A program made the position numbers and the translations under genes. Source: Archilochus colubris (Eukaryota > Chordata > Aves > Apodiformes > Trochilidae). From it: 64,000 bases of DNA. The notes beneath the pieces are model-generated. The model was not told the DNA's origin. It did not search any database and worked only from the letters and a program-made list of their open reading frames with translations. The stretch covers positions 174,461,480 to 174,525,479 of the forward strand of contig CM041083.1 of NCBI GenBank assembly GCA_023079485.1. Direction: 5' to 3'. Positions 1 to 11,845 of the stretch are shown piece after piece. Within the stretch, counting starts at the first letter, position 1. Every line of letters starts with the position of its first letter.

Positions 1-3000
1 TACACAGAAAAACGACTGCTGGTAGATGAGCATTTCTTACAGGGAAATCACTCATCTGCTATCCGGACATTCCTTACTTTTCTAAGTCTATTTGGAAATG
101 TAGCCCTGAAATCATCCATGCTTTTTCTGAATTTGTGTAGGACTAAGTCAACCCCCCATCAAAGGAGGAGAATGGGTCTGGGACCTGTCATCCCAGAGCT
201 CTGTCTCTAAACCTTGGCAGTGTTAATGACGGCAGAGCAGGCATTTGTCCCCTCAGCTGCAGGGCTGGTGCAGAATAAAACTCTTTGGCCTCTGCCACAG
301 CCACCAGGCTTGTCAGCAACAGGACACAGAAGAGATAATCAGTAGCTTGATTTTCTGCAGCTACTATTTTAGAGCCTCGCAAAATGCAGACCACCTGGTG
401 GCTTTTACATGATAGATGATAAGCAATAACTTTGCAAGGATGAAAGAACATAAGGTGGGTTTATGGCAAATAATAAAAGATGCTTCCCTTTTTTATTTTT
501 CATAGACACATAATTTGTATGTGCCCAGACATTAAAAGACTGCTGTGAGGAACAACAGCATTATATCTGGTAAGACAACAGTCCTTCAGAAATGTGTTAA
601 GTTCTGTTCATCAGCTGTGGGTAGTAGGATTTGTAAAATCTACCACATGAGAACTACCATAAAAACAAACACTAATCATAATGTGGTACTGGAATGGGAC
701 TGGAGAAAGGCTGTTTTGTTTAGAGCTAAGTTTTTAGGCCAGGGTTCAGTTTCAGATGTGACAGTCCAAAATCTCAGGAGTGTAGTTCCTCCCATAGTAG
801 AAAATATGTGATGCATTTGATTTGGCAGAGGCACCATGTGGACATATTGTGATCTATTGGCTTCAAATTGTTTTCTTACCATTCTCTGAGAAATATGGAG
901 ATGTTAAGACTTGGGGTTCTCTTTTTCCTTCTTGTTTAGTTGCTTAATTTTTTTCTGTCTGCTGTGGATTGGACATATTTCCAGACATATGTATTAATTA
1001 TCAGATAACTTCCCTAACCGTACCTGTCTGTTTGGTTTTTAGTGACTATTTGAATAATTGGGTTGACTTTATGTTATTCCCAGTACATAGCCTCAAGTCT
1101 ATTTTTGTGCCTATACCTTTCTTTTTCATCTAAAATCAAGTATAGACACGACCTGAAGATCCAGTTTTGTAAGATGCTCGGAACCATGTCAGCATGATCA
1201 CTCTCCTGTGGACCACACAAGAGAAAACCAGATGGTGACCTGCAAGACAGAAACATCTTGTTTCTCTTGTCAAAGGCTGAAGAATGAGATGGGGGTTAGC
1301 TAGCCACTTTGTTTTCCTTGGGTTTCAGAAACATATGTACTCCTCTATGGCATTTTATATGACAGTGGACTGTCTTACAGGATATATTGTAATGAGAGAG
1401 TTTGTGGCCGAGCCTATGATGTGTATATTAGCTAGGGTTCATTTAGGTACAGTGACTGGAATTTCTCTTCTTATTCTGCTGTGCTGATTAGCTCCATTGA
1501 GTCTGTAGGGCCCCAGCTGTAACAGCAGCTTAGCAATGGATCAGGGAGAAGAGAAATGGCAAAATCTATAGGCAGATTTTGCCATCTTCTTGCCAGGGTA
1601 GTTTTCTGACAGCATATTTATGGGTGTTTGATCCAGTCTGACTTCCAGAGGGTCCAGCAGCGGTGAATCTGCAGCTCAGGTTCCCTCAACAAACTCTGAA
1701 GCTTTCACAAGAGCAAATTCTCTTAAATTTCAAACTGTCAGAACCAATTTTAAAACCAGATGCTCTTTCAATATAGACAAGACACTGGGGACTGGGACTT
1801 TTTTTATCACTCTGCTCTGAGGAGTGCTCTCTCCTTTTGTGATTACAAGAGAGATGGAAGGTGGATCCTGAAACACTGTGTAACAACTCCTTTTTTTTCT
1901 TTCAGGCAGGCAGGCTAGATGTGGATGGAAATATTTTGGCTAACTTTCCCAGTAAAAACACTTTTAAGCACTATGTTCCCTAAAAGGGGCAGCAAATGTT
2001 GACAACAGTTGAAGCATGTTGAATTGTAAACATTAGGAACAAATTGAAGTATTTGGATGTTAACTTACACACATAATGTGTTTAATTTGTTTCTAATCAA
2101 AACAGAACTCCTTCTCTGACAGAAAATGGATTGCAAAATAAAGCCTATTTCCCTCCAAGTGACTAAGTCATGCAGCCAGCTTGCGGGGGCATTCAGAGAC
2201 AGTTGGCAAGATAAGATGCTTCAGGAGAGATGCAGAATTCAGTGTACAGCTTCCATGAGGGAATGCAGAATGGCAGCAGCTCAGGGAGTGAATATAAAGG
2301 CCATATAAGGGAAGTAAATGAACTGCTGTAGAGAGGCCATTAGCAAAGCAAACACTGGGTTGGGGACCTTGGCATATACCATGGAAGAGATAAATTGCAT
2401 GAATAAATGCATCCTTGTTTGCTTCTCCCTAGTTGTACAAAGCCAGTTTTAGCTGAGAAACTGTTTACATGTGTGAAACAGAAGTCTTTCCACAGTCATT
2501 TTAATGCCAAGCAATTTCTACCCATGTCTAATCCCCAATGCATGCTTAATTTAGACACATTTATCACAGTTTCATTATAACAGAGGCCCTTGGCTAAGGA
2601 AAGAACACAAGGCTGGGTCTTTAGACAATTTCAGGTTTAATGACAATGACTCGATTCTTTTTCTTTACACCAAGAGAAGAGTTCAAATGTCACAATGCTA
2701 GCCAAGTATCACCATCCTTTCTGGTGTTGGACAAACGAAGAGCAGGTGGTAAAACACCTGACTGAGCCAAGTGAAGGCATGAGAGCAGTAAAACGAAGAG
2801 AGCCTGCATCAAGAAGTGCAGAGGTCCTTGCAGAAGTGGATTTGCACTCTCAGGGGTGGAGGCTTGGCACCAGCAGAAAGGTGATTTGAGGGGAGAGTGC
2901 TAGAATGGCATGCTGCAGAGCAGGCTCCAGCTCTCAGCCTTGGGATAGTCACACCAGCTCCCTTTCTGTCAGACACCCTATGGGCACATCCACATTCATG

Positions 3001-4114
3001 TTTTGGTGTGGATCAAGGCCCACGCTTTTGGAATGAACCTCCAGATCATCCTCACCACATTTTAGTTTACTCAGCAGTGGTGTGCAGAGTGGATGCAGAT
3101 GGCACTACAGCAGAAGACGGGCGCCAGAAGTGCATCTGATGCGTTATGAGTGCTCATCAGGCCCTTGGGCCATACACACAGGCTGGGGTGAATCTGAATA
3201 AAATACCCTCTGAAATATGTGAAATTTGTTCAGATCCTCAACACCAATGGACCAGACTGATCCATGTTATTTGCTAATATAGATGTCTACTAGGTAGATG
3301 TAGCCTAAAGATAGTCAAGGGGCTGTGACTGTTCTGGAGGTTCATTGTCTTCCTTGTGAAGCACATTACTGTATATATTCTAGCCCTCAGCCTGCATTTA
3401 ACCTACTTCTTTTATTTGAAACAATTTTCACTAAAGCATATGCTTGAAATGCTAGGGTGGAAACCTCAATCTTGCTACAGAGTTTCCAATCCATTTTTTA
3501 CCCCTTGAGAAAATACACATTTTCAGTAATGTTCTGATTTAAAGCCTATGCATTATGGAGAAAAAATGGAAAGTTATTAAAAAAGAAACCATACAAACTA
3601 ACAATAACATAGCTTCATAATTTAGTCCTGAACATGACTGTTGTAAGCATTAGATGGTGTAAACACCGAGTGCAATAAACCTCACTTCCATTTAGTATTA
3701 ATAATCTTAATGATCAGTGCTTAAATCACATGCCATGCTCCAGGACTGTAAAAGAAATCACCAGAGAGATTTTGCATGTCTAGTGCTGACATAATTTAAA
3801 CCTGGTATAATATTGTCTTCTGTCTGATGGAATTTATTCAAGCTGCAGGGTGGAGAGGAAAAAGAAGAAAAGGAAACCTCTCTTTCTCCCACAGGCTCTG
3901 CATGCACCATCCCTCCTCGCCCTCAGAAGGCAAGGCAATCTCTCCAAAACTTTCCCACTTAAGACACCCTGGGAAAGGGCTGGAGCTCCTGTCTCTGTTT
4001 GACCTAACCCAGCCAGGATGAGCTGCTTGCTACTCTGGTCACATTTACTTTCGCAGTAGACAAGCTCCCGAACTGTTGCGATCAAAATGCTGGATCAGCA
4101 GCTCGCATGCAGAG
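1..4114. other. Upstream intergenic sequence, no gene recognised
   Basis: This is moderately AT-rich single-copy sequence 5' of the LHFPL6 promoter. Open frames here are all under 90 codons, overlap on opposite strands and resemble no family I know. I saw no CR1 tail, tRNA or obvious LTR. In other vertebrates the gene upstream of LHFPL6 is COG6, tens of kilobases away in human and divergently oriented. Nothing resembling COG6 appears here. The region may hold distal regulatory DNA but I see no specific site. Confidence 0.6.
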
Positions 4115-4172
4115 ACACACACGCAGACACACACACACACACACACACACGCAGACACACACACACACACAC
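4115..4172. repeat. Interrupted (CA)n microsatellite
   Basis: A run of CA dinucleotides is interrupted twice by the same GCAGA motif, so a (CA)n-GCAGA unit is itself partly duplicated. It lies just upstream of the CpG island. Purine/pyrimidine alternation of this kind is probably length-polymorphic. Confidence 0.9.
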
Positions 4173-4649
4173 TCTTATCACACGTACACCATCAGGCGAT
4201 TAGCTCCTATTTCCTCATGTAAGGGGTAAAGCCTCCCCCTTTCCCTCCAACACTTTTTCCCCTTCTCTCCTTTCCTCTTCTGCCCTTTTTCCCCCTCCGC
4301 CGCCCCCAAACCCCCGCAAACATCCGTGAAACCGCGGCGGGCGGAGCGGAGCCCACCTCCCCCGCACAGCTCCCCACCGCCCCCGAACCGATTCCGACCC
4401 GGGCTGGCTCGGGCACCCGGGACCCTAAACTCCGGGGAGCCGTGAACCCCCGCCCTGCCCCGAGAGGGCTCGGGGAGGAGCCTCTCCACTCTAACGCCCC
4501 CCCAACCACCCTCTCCCCCGCCGTTCCTCCCCCGCCGCCGCTCCCCAGCCCCTCGCCCCCGGCCCCGGCAGCGGCCCCGCAACTGCGCCGTCGGCGGCGG
4601 CGGGTCCCGCCCGGGGAGGCGGTGGCGGGGGAAAGGGGAGGAGAGGCAG

Positions 4650-4893
4650 TAGAGTGCATTGCCTTCCAGAGGAATCAAACCAAAGGAGAGAAGAACGTGC
4701 GGAGGAAGAGAAGGAAGGACGGGCCGGGCTGGGGAGGGTCTCGGTCCCGGTCCCGCCCGCCTCGGAGCTCCCGCGTCGCCTCCGCGTTGGGACCGCGGGC
4801 AGAGTCTCTTGGAGCGGCTACCACCCACCCTCCGGCTCCGCGCCCATGTGCTCCCGGCAGCCGCGGCGGGCAGTCCCCGTCACTGGCGTCTCA
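4650..4893 (+). other. LHFPL6: Probable non-coding exon 1 of LHFPL6 (5' end uncertain)
   Basis: A donor with an A|GTAAGT match sits at 4893/4894, directly downstream of the CpG island. The sequence before it is less repetitive than its surroundings, with an A/G-rich stretch at about 4670-4730. In mammals LHFPL6 begins with a separate 5'-untranslated exon followed by a coding exon 2, which fits this layout. The 3' boundary is well supported by the donor motif; the 5' boundary is a placeholder. Open frames through this exon on both strands arise from GC-rich composition and are not called as genes. Confidence 0.55.
4846..4893 (+). promoter_or_regulatory. Possible uORF 1 in exon 1 (continues into exon 2)
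   Basis: An ATG at 4846 opens a frame of exactly 16 codons up to the predicted donor (phase 0). If spliced to the acceptor ending at 7252, it would read five more codons and stop at 7268-7270, giving a 21-residue uORF. If the alternative acceptor ending at 7316 were used, the frame would instead overlap the LHFPL6 start codon. Whether it is in the mRNA depends on the unverified transcription start. A weak Kozak context (C at -3, T at +4) suggests leaky scanning. Confidence 0.3.
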
Positions 4894-4959
4894 GTAAGTA
4901 GCTCTTCGCTCCCCCGGCACCCTGCCCAGCCCCATACCGGCACCCCCCAGCCCCCGCCT

Positions 4960-5480
4960 CCCGGACTTCTGTCCTCCCGCATTCCCTGCGATGCTGCATC
5001 CCCTTGCCCCTCCCGGACACTCTGCACCCCCTTCTGCTCCCGGACCCCTGCCCTCCCGCACTCCCTGTACACCGCGTCTCCTGCGTGACTCCAGATCCCC
5101 GAGCCCTCAGAACCTCCTTCCCCACCCTGCATGGCCACATCCCTTGTACCCCCCTGACCCTCTTCTGCTCCCGGATCCCCTCCTCCGCTCCGACACTCTT
5201 CCCGGCTATCTCCCTTGCCCGTTCTATCGAACCCTCCGGACTCCCTCACCCTCGCGGATCTCCAGTCCTCTCATTCCCCTGCCTTCCCGCATCCTTCCCC
5301 TCCCGGGCCCCCGTCCTTCCCGGATCTCCCTGCCACCCTGGACCGCTCTCCCTTCCCTCTCCCCGTGTGGCCCTCCTGCCTCCCCGTCTTCCTGGCTCCC
5401 CGGATCCCCTGCCCTCCCGGACCCCCTTCCTTTTCTAGCTTCTCCTCCCGGAGCCCCCTGCCCTTGACACCCCTTGCACC
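4960..5480. repeat. Pyrimidine-rich degenerate minisatellite
   Basis: Roughly 500 bp are almost purely C and T on the + strand. A core resembling CTCCCGGAYCCCCTG recurs at least eight times with variable spacing (roughly 25-70 bp), separated by further C/T-rich filler. Because TAA, TAG and TGA all need purines, all three + frames stay open for long distances. The resulting 120-160-codon frames are compositional artefacts, not genes. The tract directly follows the predicted exon 1 donor. Confidence 0.75.
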
Positions 5481-5775
5481 CCTTCTACACTCCCGGCCCC
5501 GCGGGCACGGTGCCCTCTCGTCCCGCAGCCTTCCCCTCCCATCACCCCGGCGAGTTTTGGTTCCCGGCCGCCGCCTTCCCTAGGGGGGAGCCGGATCTCT
5601 CCGCCGCCCCCTCCTACTCCCGGAGGGAAGGGAGCGGGGTTTCGGGGCCGGAGGGCGAGTCCGCCTTCCCACAGAGCTCCCCGGCTGTGGGCTGGCAGCC
5701 TCCGGCGCGGGGGGTAAAGCTGCTGCCCCGCCGGAGCCGGTGGGATTGTGCGGTCCTGTTCCAGGAAAAACCTTT
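5480..5775 (+). promoter_or_regulatory. Second CpG-dense block within intron 1
   Basis: After the C/T tract the sequence becomes balanced GC-rich with many CpGs and has GC-box-like motifs. A GGGGTAAAG donor-like site lies near 5710. It is either the distal shoulder of the same CpG island or an alternative promoter with its own first exon. I cannot decide between these from the sequence. Confidence 0.4.
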
Positions 5776-6239
5776 TGTTGTCCCCCACTGCCATCTGTAC
5801 CTCCTCCCCTCATTCACGAATATCTTCCCCAAGTGCCGTGACCCACTTTGCCTTAGAAATCTGGTGCCACGCCAAGACACAGGCAGATCCTTCTCCAGAA
5901 CACGCCTCTGGAGGGATGGAGGCACCCTATGCCATTCGCCCAACTTTTGTCCCCGGGGGTTTGGTGTTCTGCAGGTTGAAAAGCATTTCTGTGGTTAGGC
6001 TATGGGGAGATAATAGATGTAATTCTTGAGAAGCAACATAGGCCTTTTTAGCACTACCGAAGACACTTCATTTTCTTAGTGTTTTAAAAGTAAACAAAAC
6101 TTTTGAGTAGTGCACATGCTTAATTTCACTTTCAGGCTCTTTCTGTACATTCCTTCCTTGTACTGAAGTAGTATTAATCTTATTGCCTGTACATGAATTG
6201 AATTCACTTATTGGAATATAATCATGCTTACCAACACCT

Positions 6240-6273
6240 CCCCCCCGCAAAAAAAAAAAAAAAAAAAAAAAAA
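6240..6273. repeat. C7 followed by A25 homopolymer
   Basis: A run of seven C, then GC, then 25 uninterrupted A. No recognisable retroposed sequence precedes the A tract, so I call it a simple repeat and not a retrocopy tail. Confidence 0.9.
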
Positions 6274-7196
6274 GAAAGCCAAAAAAACCCAAGCAGCCCC
6301 CATAAATAGCTATCAGACTTAATTTGGAAGCAACTGTGAGAAATGACCCAGCCTCTGGGAAGCAGTGTGTAGGTTTCTATGACACCCAAAAGCACTTGGT
6401 TACACTGGTACTGAGCAGGGAGTTGTCCAGGAAGGATGCAGAAGGGTTAAAGCTCCTGGGTTTGAGCTGAAAGATGGAGAAGAGAAGGAGCTGGGCTGAG
6501 TGTGAGCAGGAATATTAAGAGAGACCCCTGTTTTTTAATCATGTGCTGCTAGCAGTTGCTTGAGAGTAAATCCAAAAGATACAGAAAAGTCTTCGCCTAC
6601 CAGGGGCCCACCTGGAGTTGGGTGCTTCTGGTACTTCTGGATATAGAGTGATAAAGGGCTGCTTTTGCACAGGGATGCCAACAACTTAAAGGAGTTAAAT
6701 AGAAATCACCTCATAGCACTTCTTTGGGGAGTGTGGTAAGGAGGTTTACTTCTGCCACAGGGGTCTGATCTTAAAAAGCTTTAGGCACTGTGAGTAGCTT
6801 TGCACTTGAAGCTTCAGGACCATGTATAGTGTGAGGTGAATTCCCTTGATGTTGCACGAAGAAGGCTCCATTAGGTATGGATGAATAAGATCTTGCCTTT
6901 TTTTTTTTCTCTATTAGTATGAGCTGGATCAAGACATTATGGTAGAGAAACGTGAATAGGAAAGTACACAGGGAGTCCCTGAAGGTGGCTGCAGAGCGTT
7001 CTTGGATGTGCAGAGCAGCCTGTGCTGGCTGGGCTGCCTCCCTCTGCCCTTCCCAGCAGCTGGTATCACTGACAGCAGTTCTGGCAGCTGATAGCAAGGA
7101 TGGGACAGAAAAGTTAAATGTCTTACTGAAAAGTCCTGTAGGAAGGAAAAACACGTTGGCAGATAAATATTTTTTCTAATGTCAGTATTACTGAAC

Positions 7197-7238
7197 TTTT
7201 TTTTTTTTTTTTTTTTATGTGTGTGTGTGTATGTGTGT
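7197..7238 (+). repeat. T20-(GT)n tract at the exon 2 acceptor
   Basis: Twenty consecutive T (7197-7216) are followed by A and then GT repeats (7218-7230 and 7232-7238), ending 13 bases before the acceptor AG. It doubles as the polypyrimidine tract of exon 2. The repeat is probably length-variable, and UG repeats in RNA are known binding sites of TDP-43 and CELF proteins. An effect on exon 2 splicing is inference. Confidence 0.8.
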
Positions 7239-7252
7239 TTTTTAATAATTAG

Positions 7253-8245
<993 letters not shown>

Positions 8246-8532
8246 CCCCAGCACAACTCCCTCCACCTCTGCTCTCTGCAGCTGTGTGGATCTGGCAAGA
8301 AGTCTGCAGCCCAGGTTTGAAATGGGGATTGTTTATTGATGGCTGGAGGTGGCTCACCATCTCCCAGGAGGAGCCTTGCGGGATGTCTGACCCATGCTTC
8401 CTGCTGATGGGCCGTGGGTTTGTTGAGTCTATGGGGTAGACAGCGTGTGGGAGGATTACCTTCCCTCCTTTTATTTTAGCTTGTAATTGTATGGAGTATT
8501 TGTAACTGTGGAGTATTTGAAGGGTACGAGAC

Positions 8533-8538
8533 AATAAA
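8533..8538 (+). terminator. Candidate intronic polyadenylation signal
   Basis: AATAAA is followed by a CA cleavage candidate near 8548 and a GT/T-rich element at 8551-8561, the standard arrangement for a vertebrate poly(A) site. It lies early in intron 2, downstream of the stop of the exon 2 read-through frame. AATAAA hexamers are common by chance in introns, so the support is the combination only. Confidence 0.3.
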
Positions 8539-11500
8539 CAGGATCCTCAAGTGTGTTTTTTATAGAGCAGTTTTCCCAGTAAATCATCACTCTCTTGTCA
8601 TCAGTGTCATGCAGCTCAGTGGCACTCACTTTCGCCTGGTACAAGTGCCCGCGTGCCTATCCCCCTCAGGGAACGCGTTTCTCCGAGATCCGGGTGCCAG
8701 GGCAATGCAGGCAGGCGCCGGCATTTCGGGTGCCCTGCAGCACCCTGGCTCACACCAAAGGAGTGGGCTGCAGTGGGGTCCCCACCAGAACAGAAACAGT
8801 CTGGATACATCCCAGGTCTGCAGCCCTAACGAGGCAGAAGACAAACCCCATGCTAGCGTCCAGCTTGGGACAGACAGCCAAGGCAAGGAAAAGGCCCCGT
8901 GCCAGGCGATGCCAGTGCAGCTCTCTTCTGGCCACAGGGAATGTGCCTCCAGCTTTTGGAGTACTTTTTGCACCTTAGAGCAAGCCCGCTCTGTGGCTTC
9001 ACCCTTTCCACAGCTTTGGCGACCCACAGGCATTCCTGTGTTTAATCTGGCTGACAATTTGAATGTGCAGCAGCTGCTGGAGAGTTAACTCTGCTGGGAG
9101 CTGTGGCTTCTTGAAACCTGCTTCATTACACAGTTCCCTCCAGGCAACCAGGGGGTGGAAGGGGTTTTGGGTTTGGTGGCAATCTGCAAGCCTCCCTGGT
9201 CTGGCTATTTTCACTTCAAGCCATCACAGGCTTGTGTTTTAGCCACCCCTCCTCTTTCCAACTGCTGGCTTGTCTCATCTGGTCTTAATTTGCATTTGGC
9301 CCCTTCCTTTCTCATGGCCAAGCTTCCCTGACTGCCCACAGAGCTGGGCCCACTGTGCCTGGGTCTGCCTATAGCCACCCCAGCAAACACAGTGGCTCTA
9401 GCAGTGGGCAACCAAGCAGGGGATGCAGTAGGAACCTGTCTCCCCCATGGCAATGGTTTGGGCTGAAGGTGTGCACTCTTCTCCCAGGTGGGATGGTGAC
9501 TCCTGTGGGAAGAGGTGAGGGGTTCCTTTCAGACCACACTCTGGCCATCCCTAGAGCTTGTCCCAGCTGGGCAAGCAGCGTCCCATCCCACCAGGAAGGG
9601 CGTGAACAGGCAGTGGTTGTCTTCAATAGGTGGCAAGTCAAAGAAATGTGAACTTGTGATACGAAATGAAAATTGCCAGCAACTTTGCTTACAGTTCAGA
9701 AATTAGTTACACAGCACGTCTAATTTTCCCCTCTACTGGCTTTTATGGTTGTCTCTCATTTCACTGAGCACTGCTGGAATTGAGTAAGAAATGCACAAAG
9801 TGAAAATCTGTCATTTCTTAACCTGCTTAAAACCCAGCTGTGGGGACAGGAGGGAGAGGCCAGGTGGTGAAAGCCAGTAATTTGGATGGAGTGAAGGGAG
9901 ATATTAGGGTAAAGATCAGGTCCTTATATCCTTAATCAAATCCTTAGCTCCTATAAATCAGTATAGCTTAATTGTTTAAATGACATGACTGCATTTAGTC
10001 AGATGTCTAACTTAGGCACTATAATTATCAGTTTGTTTTATGTAAGGATAGCCACAAGCTGTTAAATTTATTTACTAACCTGGGACGCCAGCTCTTTGTT
10101 CCCTATAATATAGTTATAGGTTTGGTTACATACTGCAGTGTGTGATTTAAATATGTCTTAGTGTCAGTACAGTGATTGTCATTTTAAGTGGCCTCTACTT
10201 GGAATTCTAACCAAAGAAATGTTTTTTTTTTTCATTTTTTTTTTAATTAGAGAAAAATTACCTTCCTATCTTTACATGAAAAAAAAAGCCTAGGGCAATA
10301 AGCGGCCCACTGAGTGATGCTATTCTCTGTGTCAGGGCATGGAGATGGCCAGGCAGTTTCACTTCTTTTTTGTCTGAATCACCTGCATCCATACCCTGCC
10401 ATAGGTCTTCTTTCAGTGGTGAAGAATGAGTGTTGGGATTAGCTCTATTTCTTTGGAAGTTTGAAAACAGCATTAATACATGCTTGGTGTATCTACTTCG
10501 TGACTTTGGTGGTGGTCCATTAATCTAGAAACCAAGTAATTTTCTCAACATGATTTAAAAACATACACTTGATGAGGAAATAAATTAAATATTATGGGAG
10601 GCCCAAGAGCATATGAGATGTAAAAGCTGCTGAAGCTGTGGTGAGCCAAAGCACTAAGGTTGCTAAAACTACCTTACTCCAACACTGGAAACATCTTTAT
10701 TGCTGTGAAGAGATGGCAGGGAGGTTTGCTTAGCAGAGGTGGTAAGCAAACAGCCTGATCCTGCTCTTCTAGCAGTGCAAAAGAAGAGGAACTCCAAGTA
10801 GGTCAGTGGAATAACACCTGTATAAAAGTAGTGCAGCTTGCACTAGCTGCACTGTGCCAGATTTCTACAGCTGGGATTTCCCCAAGTTTTATGTGGCAGC
10901 CCAGGGGAGTGAATTATTCATGAGTGCTTATACCATAAATCTGCTTTCTCATAAAAATTGAATGGCAGAACCCACAAGAAACTGCAGATACATGCAGAGT
11001 CAGAAAGACTTTAGGTACAGGTTGATCTTCCATACTTAGTCTATATTTGCTATTTCAGATAATCCTGGCTACAAAGCAGACGTGTATTTTAAGATGGCTC
11101 TGGGGTGATACACGCCAAGCTTCTGTTCCTAGGAGGAAGATTGCCTCATGGAATTTTTCTCTCATTTGCAATTAGGGGAACCGCTTCCTTTCCCATGCAT
11201 GATCACATGGCAGCTCTGTAGCCACTACAGCAATTGCTTGCATGGAAAACAATGATATTTTTAGCTTTTTCTAAGGCACTTGGGTAATGGGTGACAAGAA
11301 GCAGTGAAGACCCCAAAGCCAACCATGTCTGCAGTGGCTGTCAGTGGTCAGCAGTCCACATCCAGCAAATCTCTGCTGCAGTGTCTCAGCACATGTGTCA
11401 TGGACATTTCTGTTGGGTTGCTTCTAAGAACTGACAAGAGAGGTGAAAGTTATGCTGTCTGTAACCTCTTGAGGGCACAGTTAGGTAGATGGATACAATC

Positions 11501-11805
11501 TTCACTGATGACAGTAAGTGCAGTGCTTCCTGCTGGTTTCCTTTGGATGTTTGGAGGACTGAGGCATTTATAATGTAGTTAGAACAGATTGCAAGGATGC
11601 ATCGTTAACTGTACCTACTGAGGGCATGATAGCAGGAAGTGAAGTTTAACAAATCCATGGGAAATTGCAGCCTGCAATTATTGATTTTCTTTCCATTGTG
11701 CCATGGTAAGTCAATTCCACTTAAATGGGGAGACTAGAAATTTGCAGGTAAGTAGCTCAGATATGACATACTAATTTGGTGAGCAGTTTCAGTCTCTGAA
11801 TGTAG

Positions 11806-11845
11806 AGCAATGATCTTAAGAACATAGCAATAATTTTAAGAACAT
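11806..11845. repeat. 20-bp tandem duplication
   Basis: Two adjacent 20-bp copies of AGCAATRATYTTAAGAACAT-like sequence differ at about three positions. It is a small local duplication. Confidence 0.75.

Larger units (their letters stand above)
4280..4900 (+). promoter_or_regulatory. LHFPL6: CpG-island promoter of LHFPL6
   Basis: Composition switches abruptly from AT-rich to very GC- and CpG-rich near 4280. GC boxes of the CCCGCCC/GGGCGG type occur around 4605-4635 and 4750-4760, and I see no convincing TATA box. This is the usual architecture of a dispersed-initiation vertebrate promoter. It lies 2.5-3 kb upstream of the LHFPL6 start codon, with a canonical splice donor at its downstream edge. 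The initiation site cannot be placed from sequence alone; somewhere between about 4400 and 4700 is my guess. Confidence 0.75.
4894..7252 (+). other. LHFPL6: Intron 1 of LHFPL6
   Basis: This interval is bounded by the GTAAGT donor at 4894 and the AG at 7251-7252. From 5' to 3' it contains a pyrimidine-rich minisatellite, a second CpG-dense block, a C7/A25 homopolymer junction at 6240-6273, ordinary AT-rich sequence, and a T20-(GT)n tract before the acceptor. Plausible branch points are the CTAAT near 7176-7180 and the CTGAAC near 7191-7196. No internal exon is recognisable. Confidence 0.55.

Noticed and set aside
4178..5998. Long open frames on both strands (up to 216 codons) across the CpG island and C/T tract
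   Set aside because: They overlap in several frames on both strands, have low-complexity Pro/Ser/Arg/Gly-rich translations, and arise because pyrimidine-rich or GC-rich DNA lacks stop codons. No domain or homology recognised.
8595..9088. A 159-codon frame with overlapping 127- and 143-codon frames on both strands
   Set aside because: No family resemblance, no start or splice context favouring one frame, and the openness is shared across frames, so it reflects composition.
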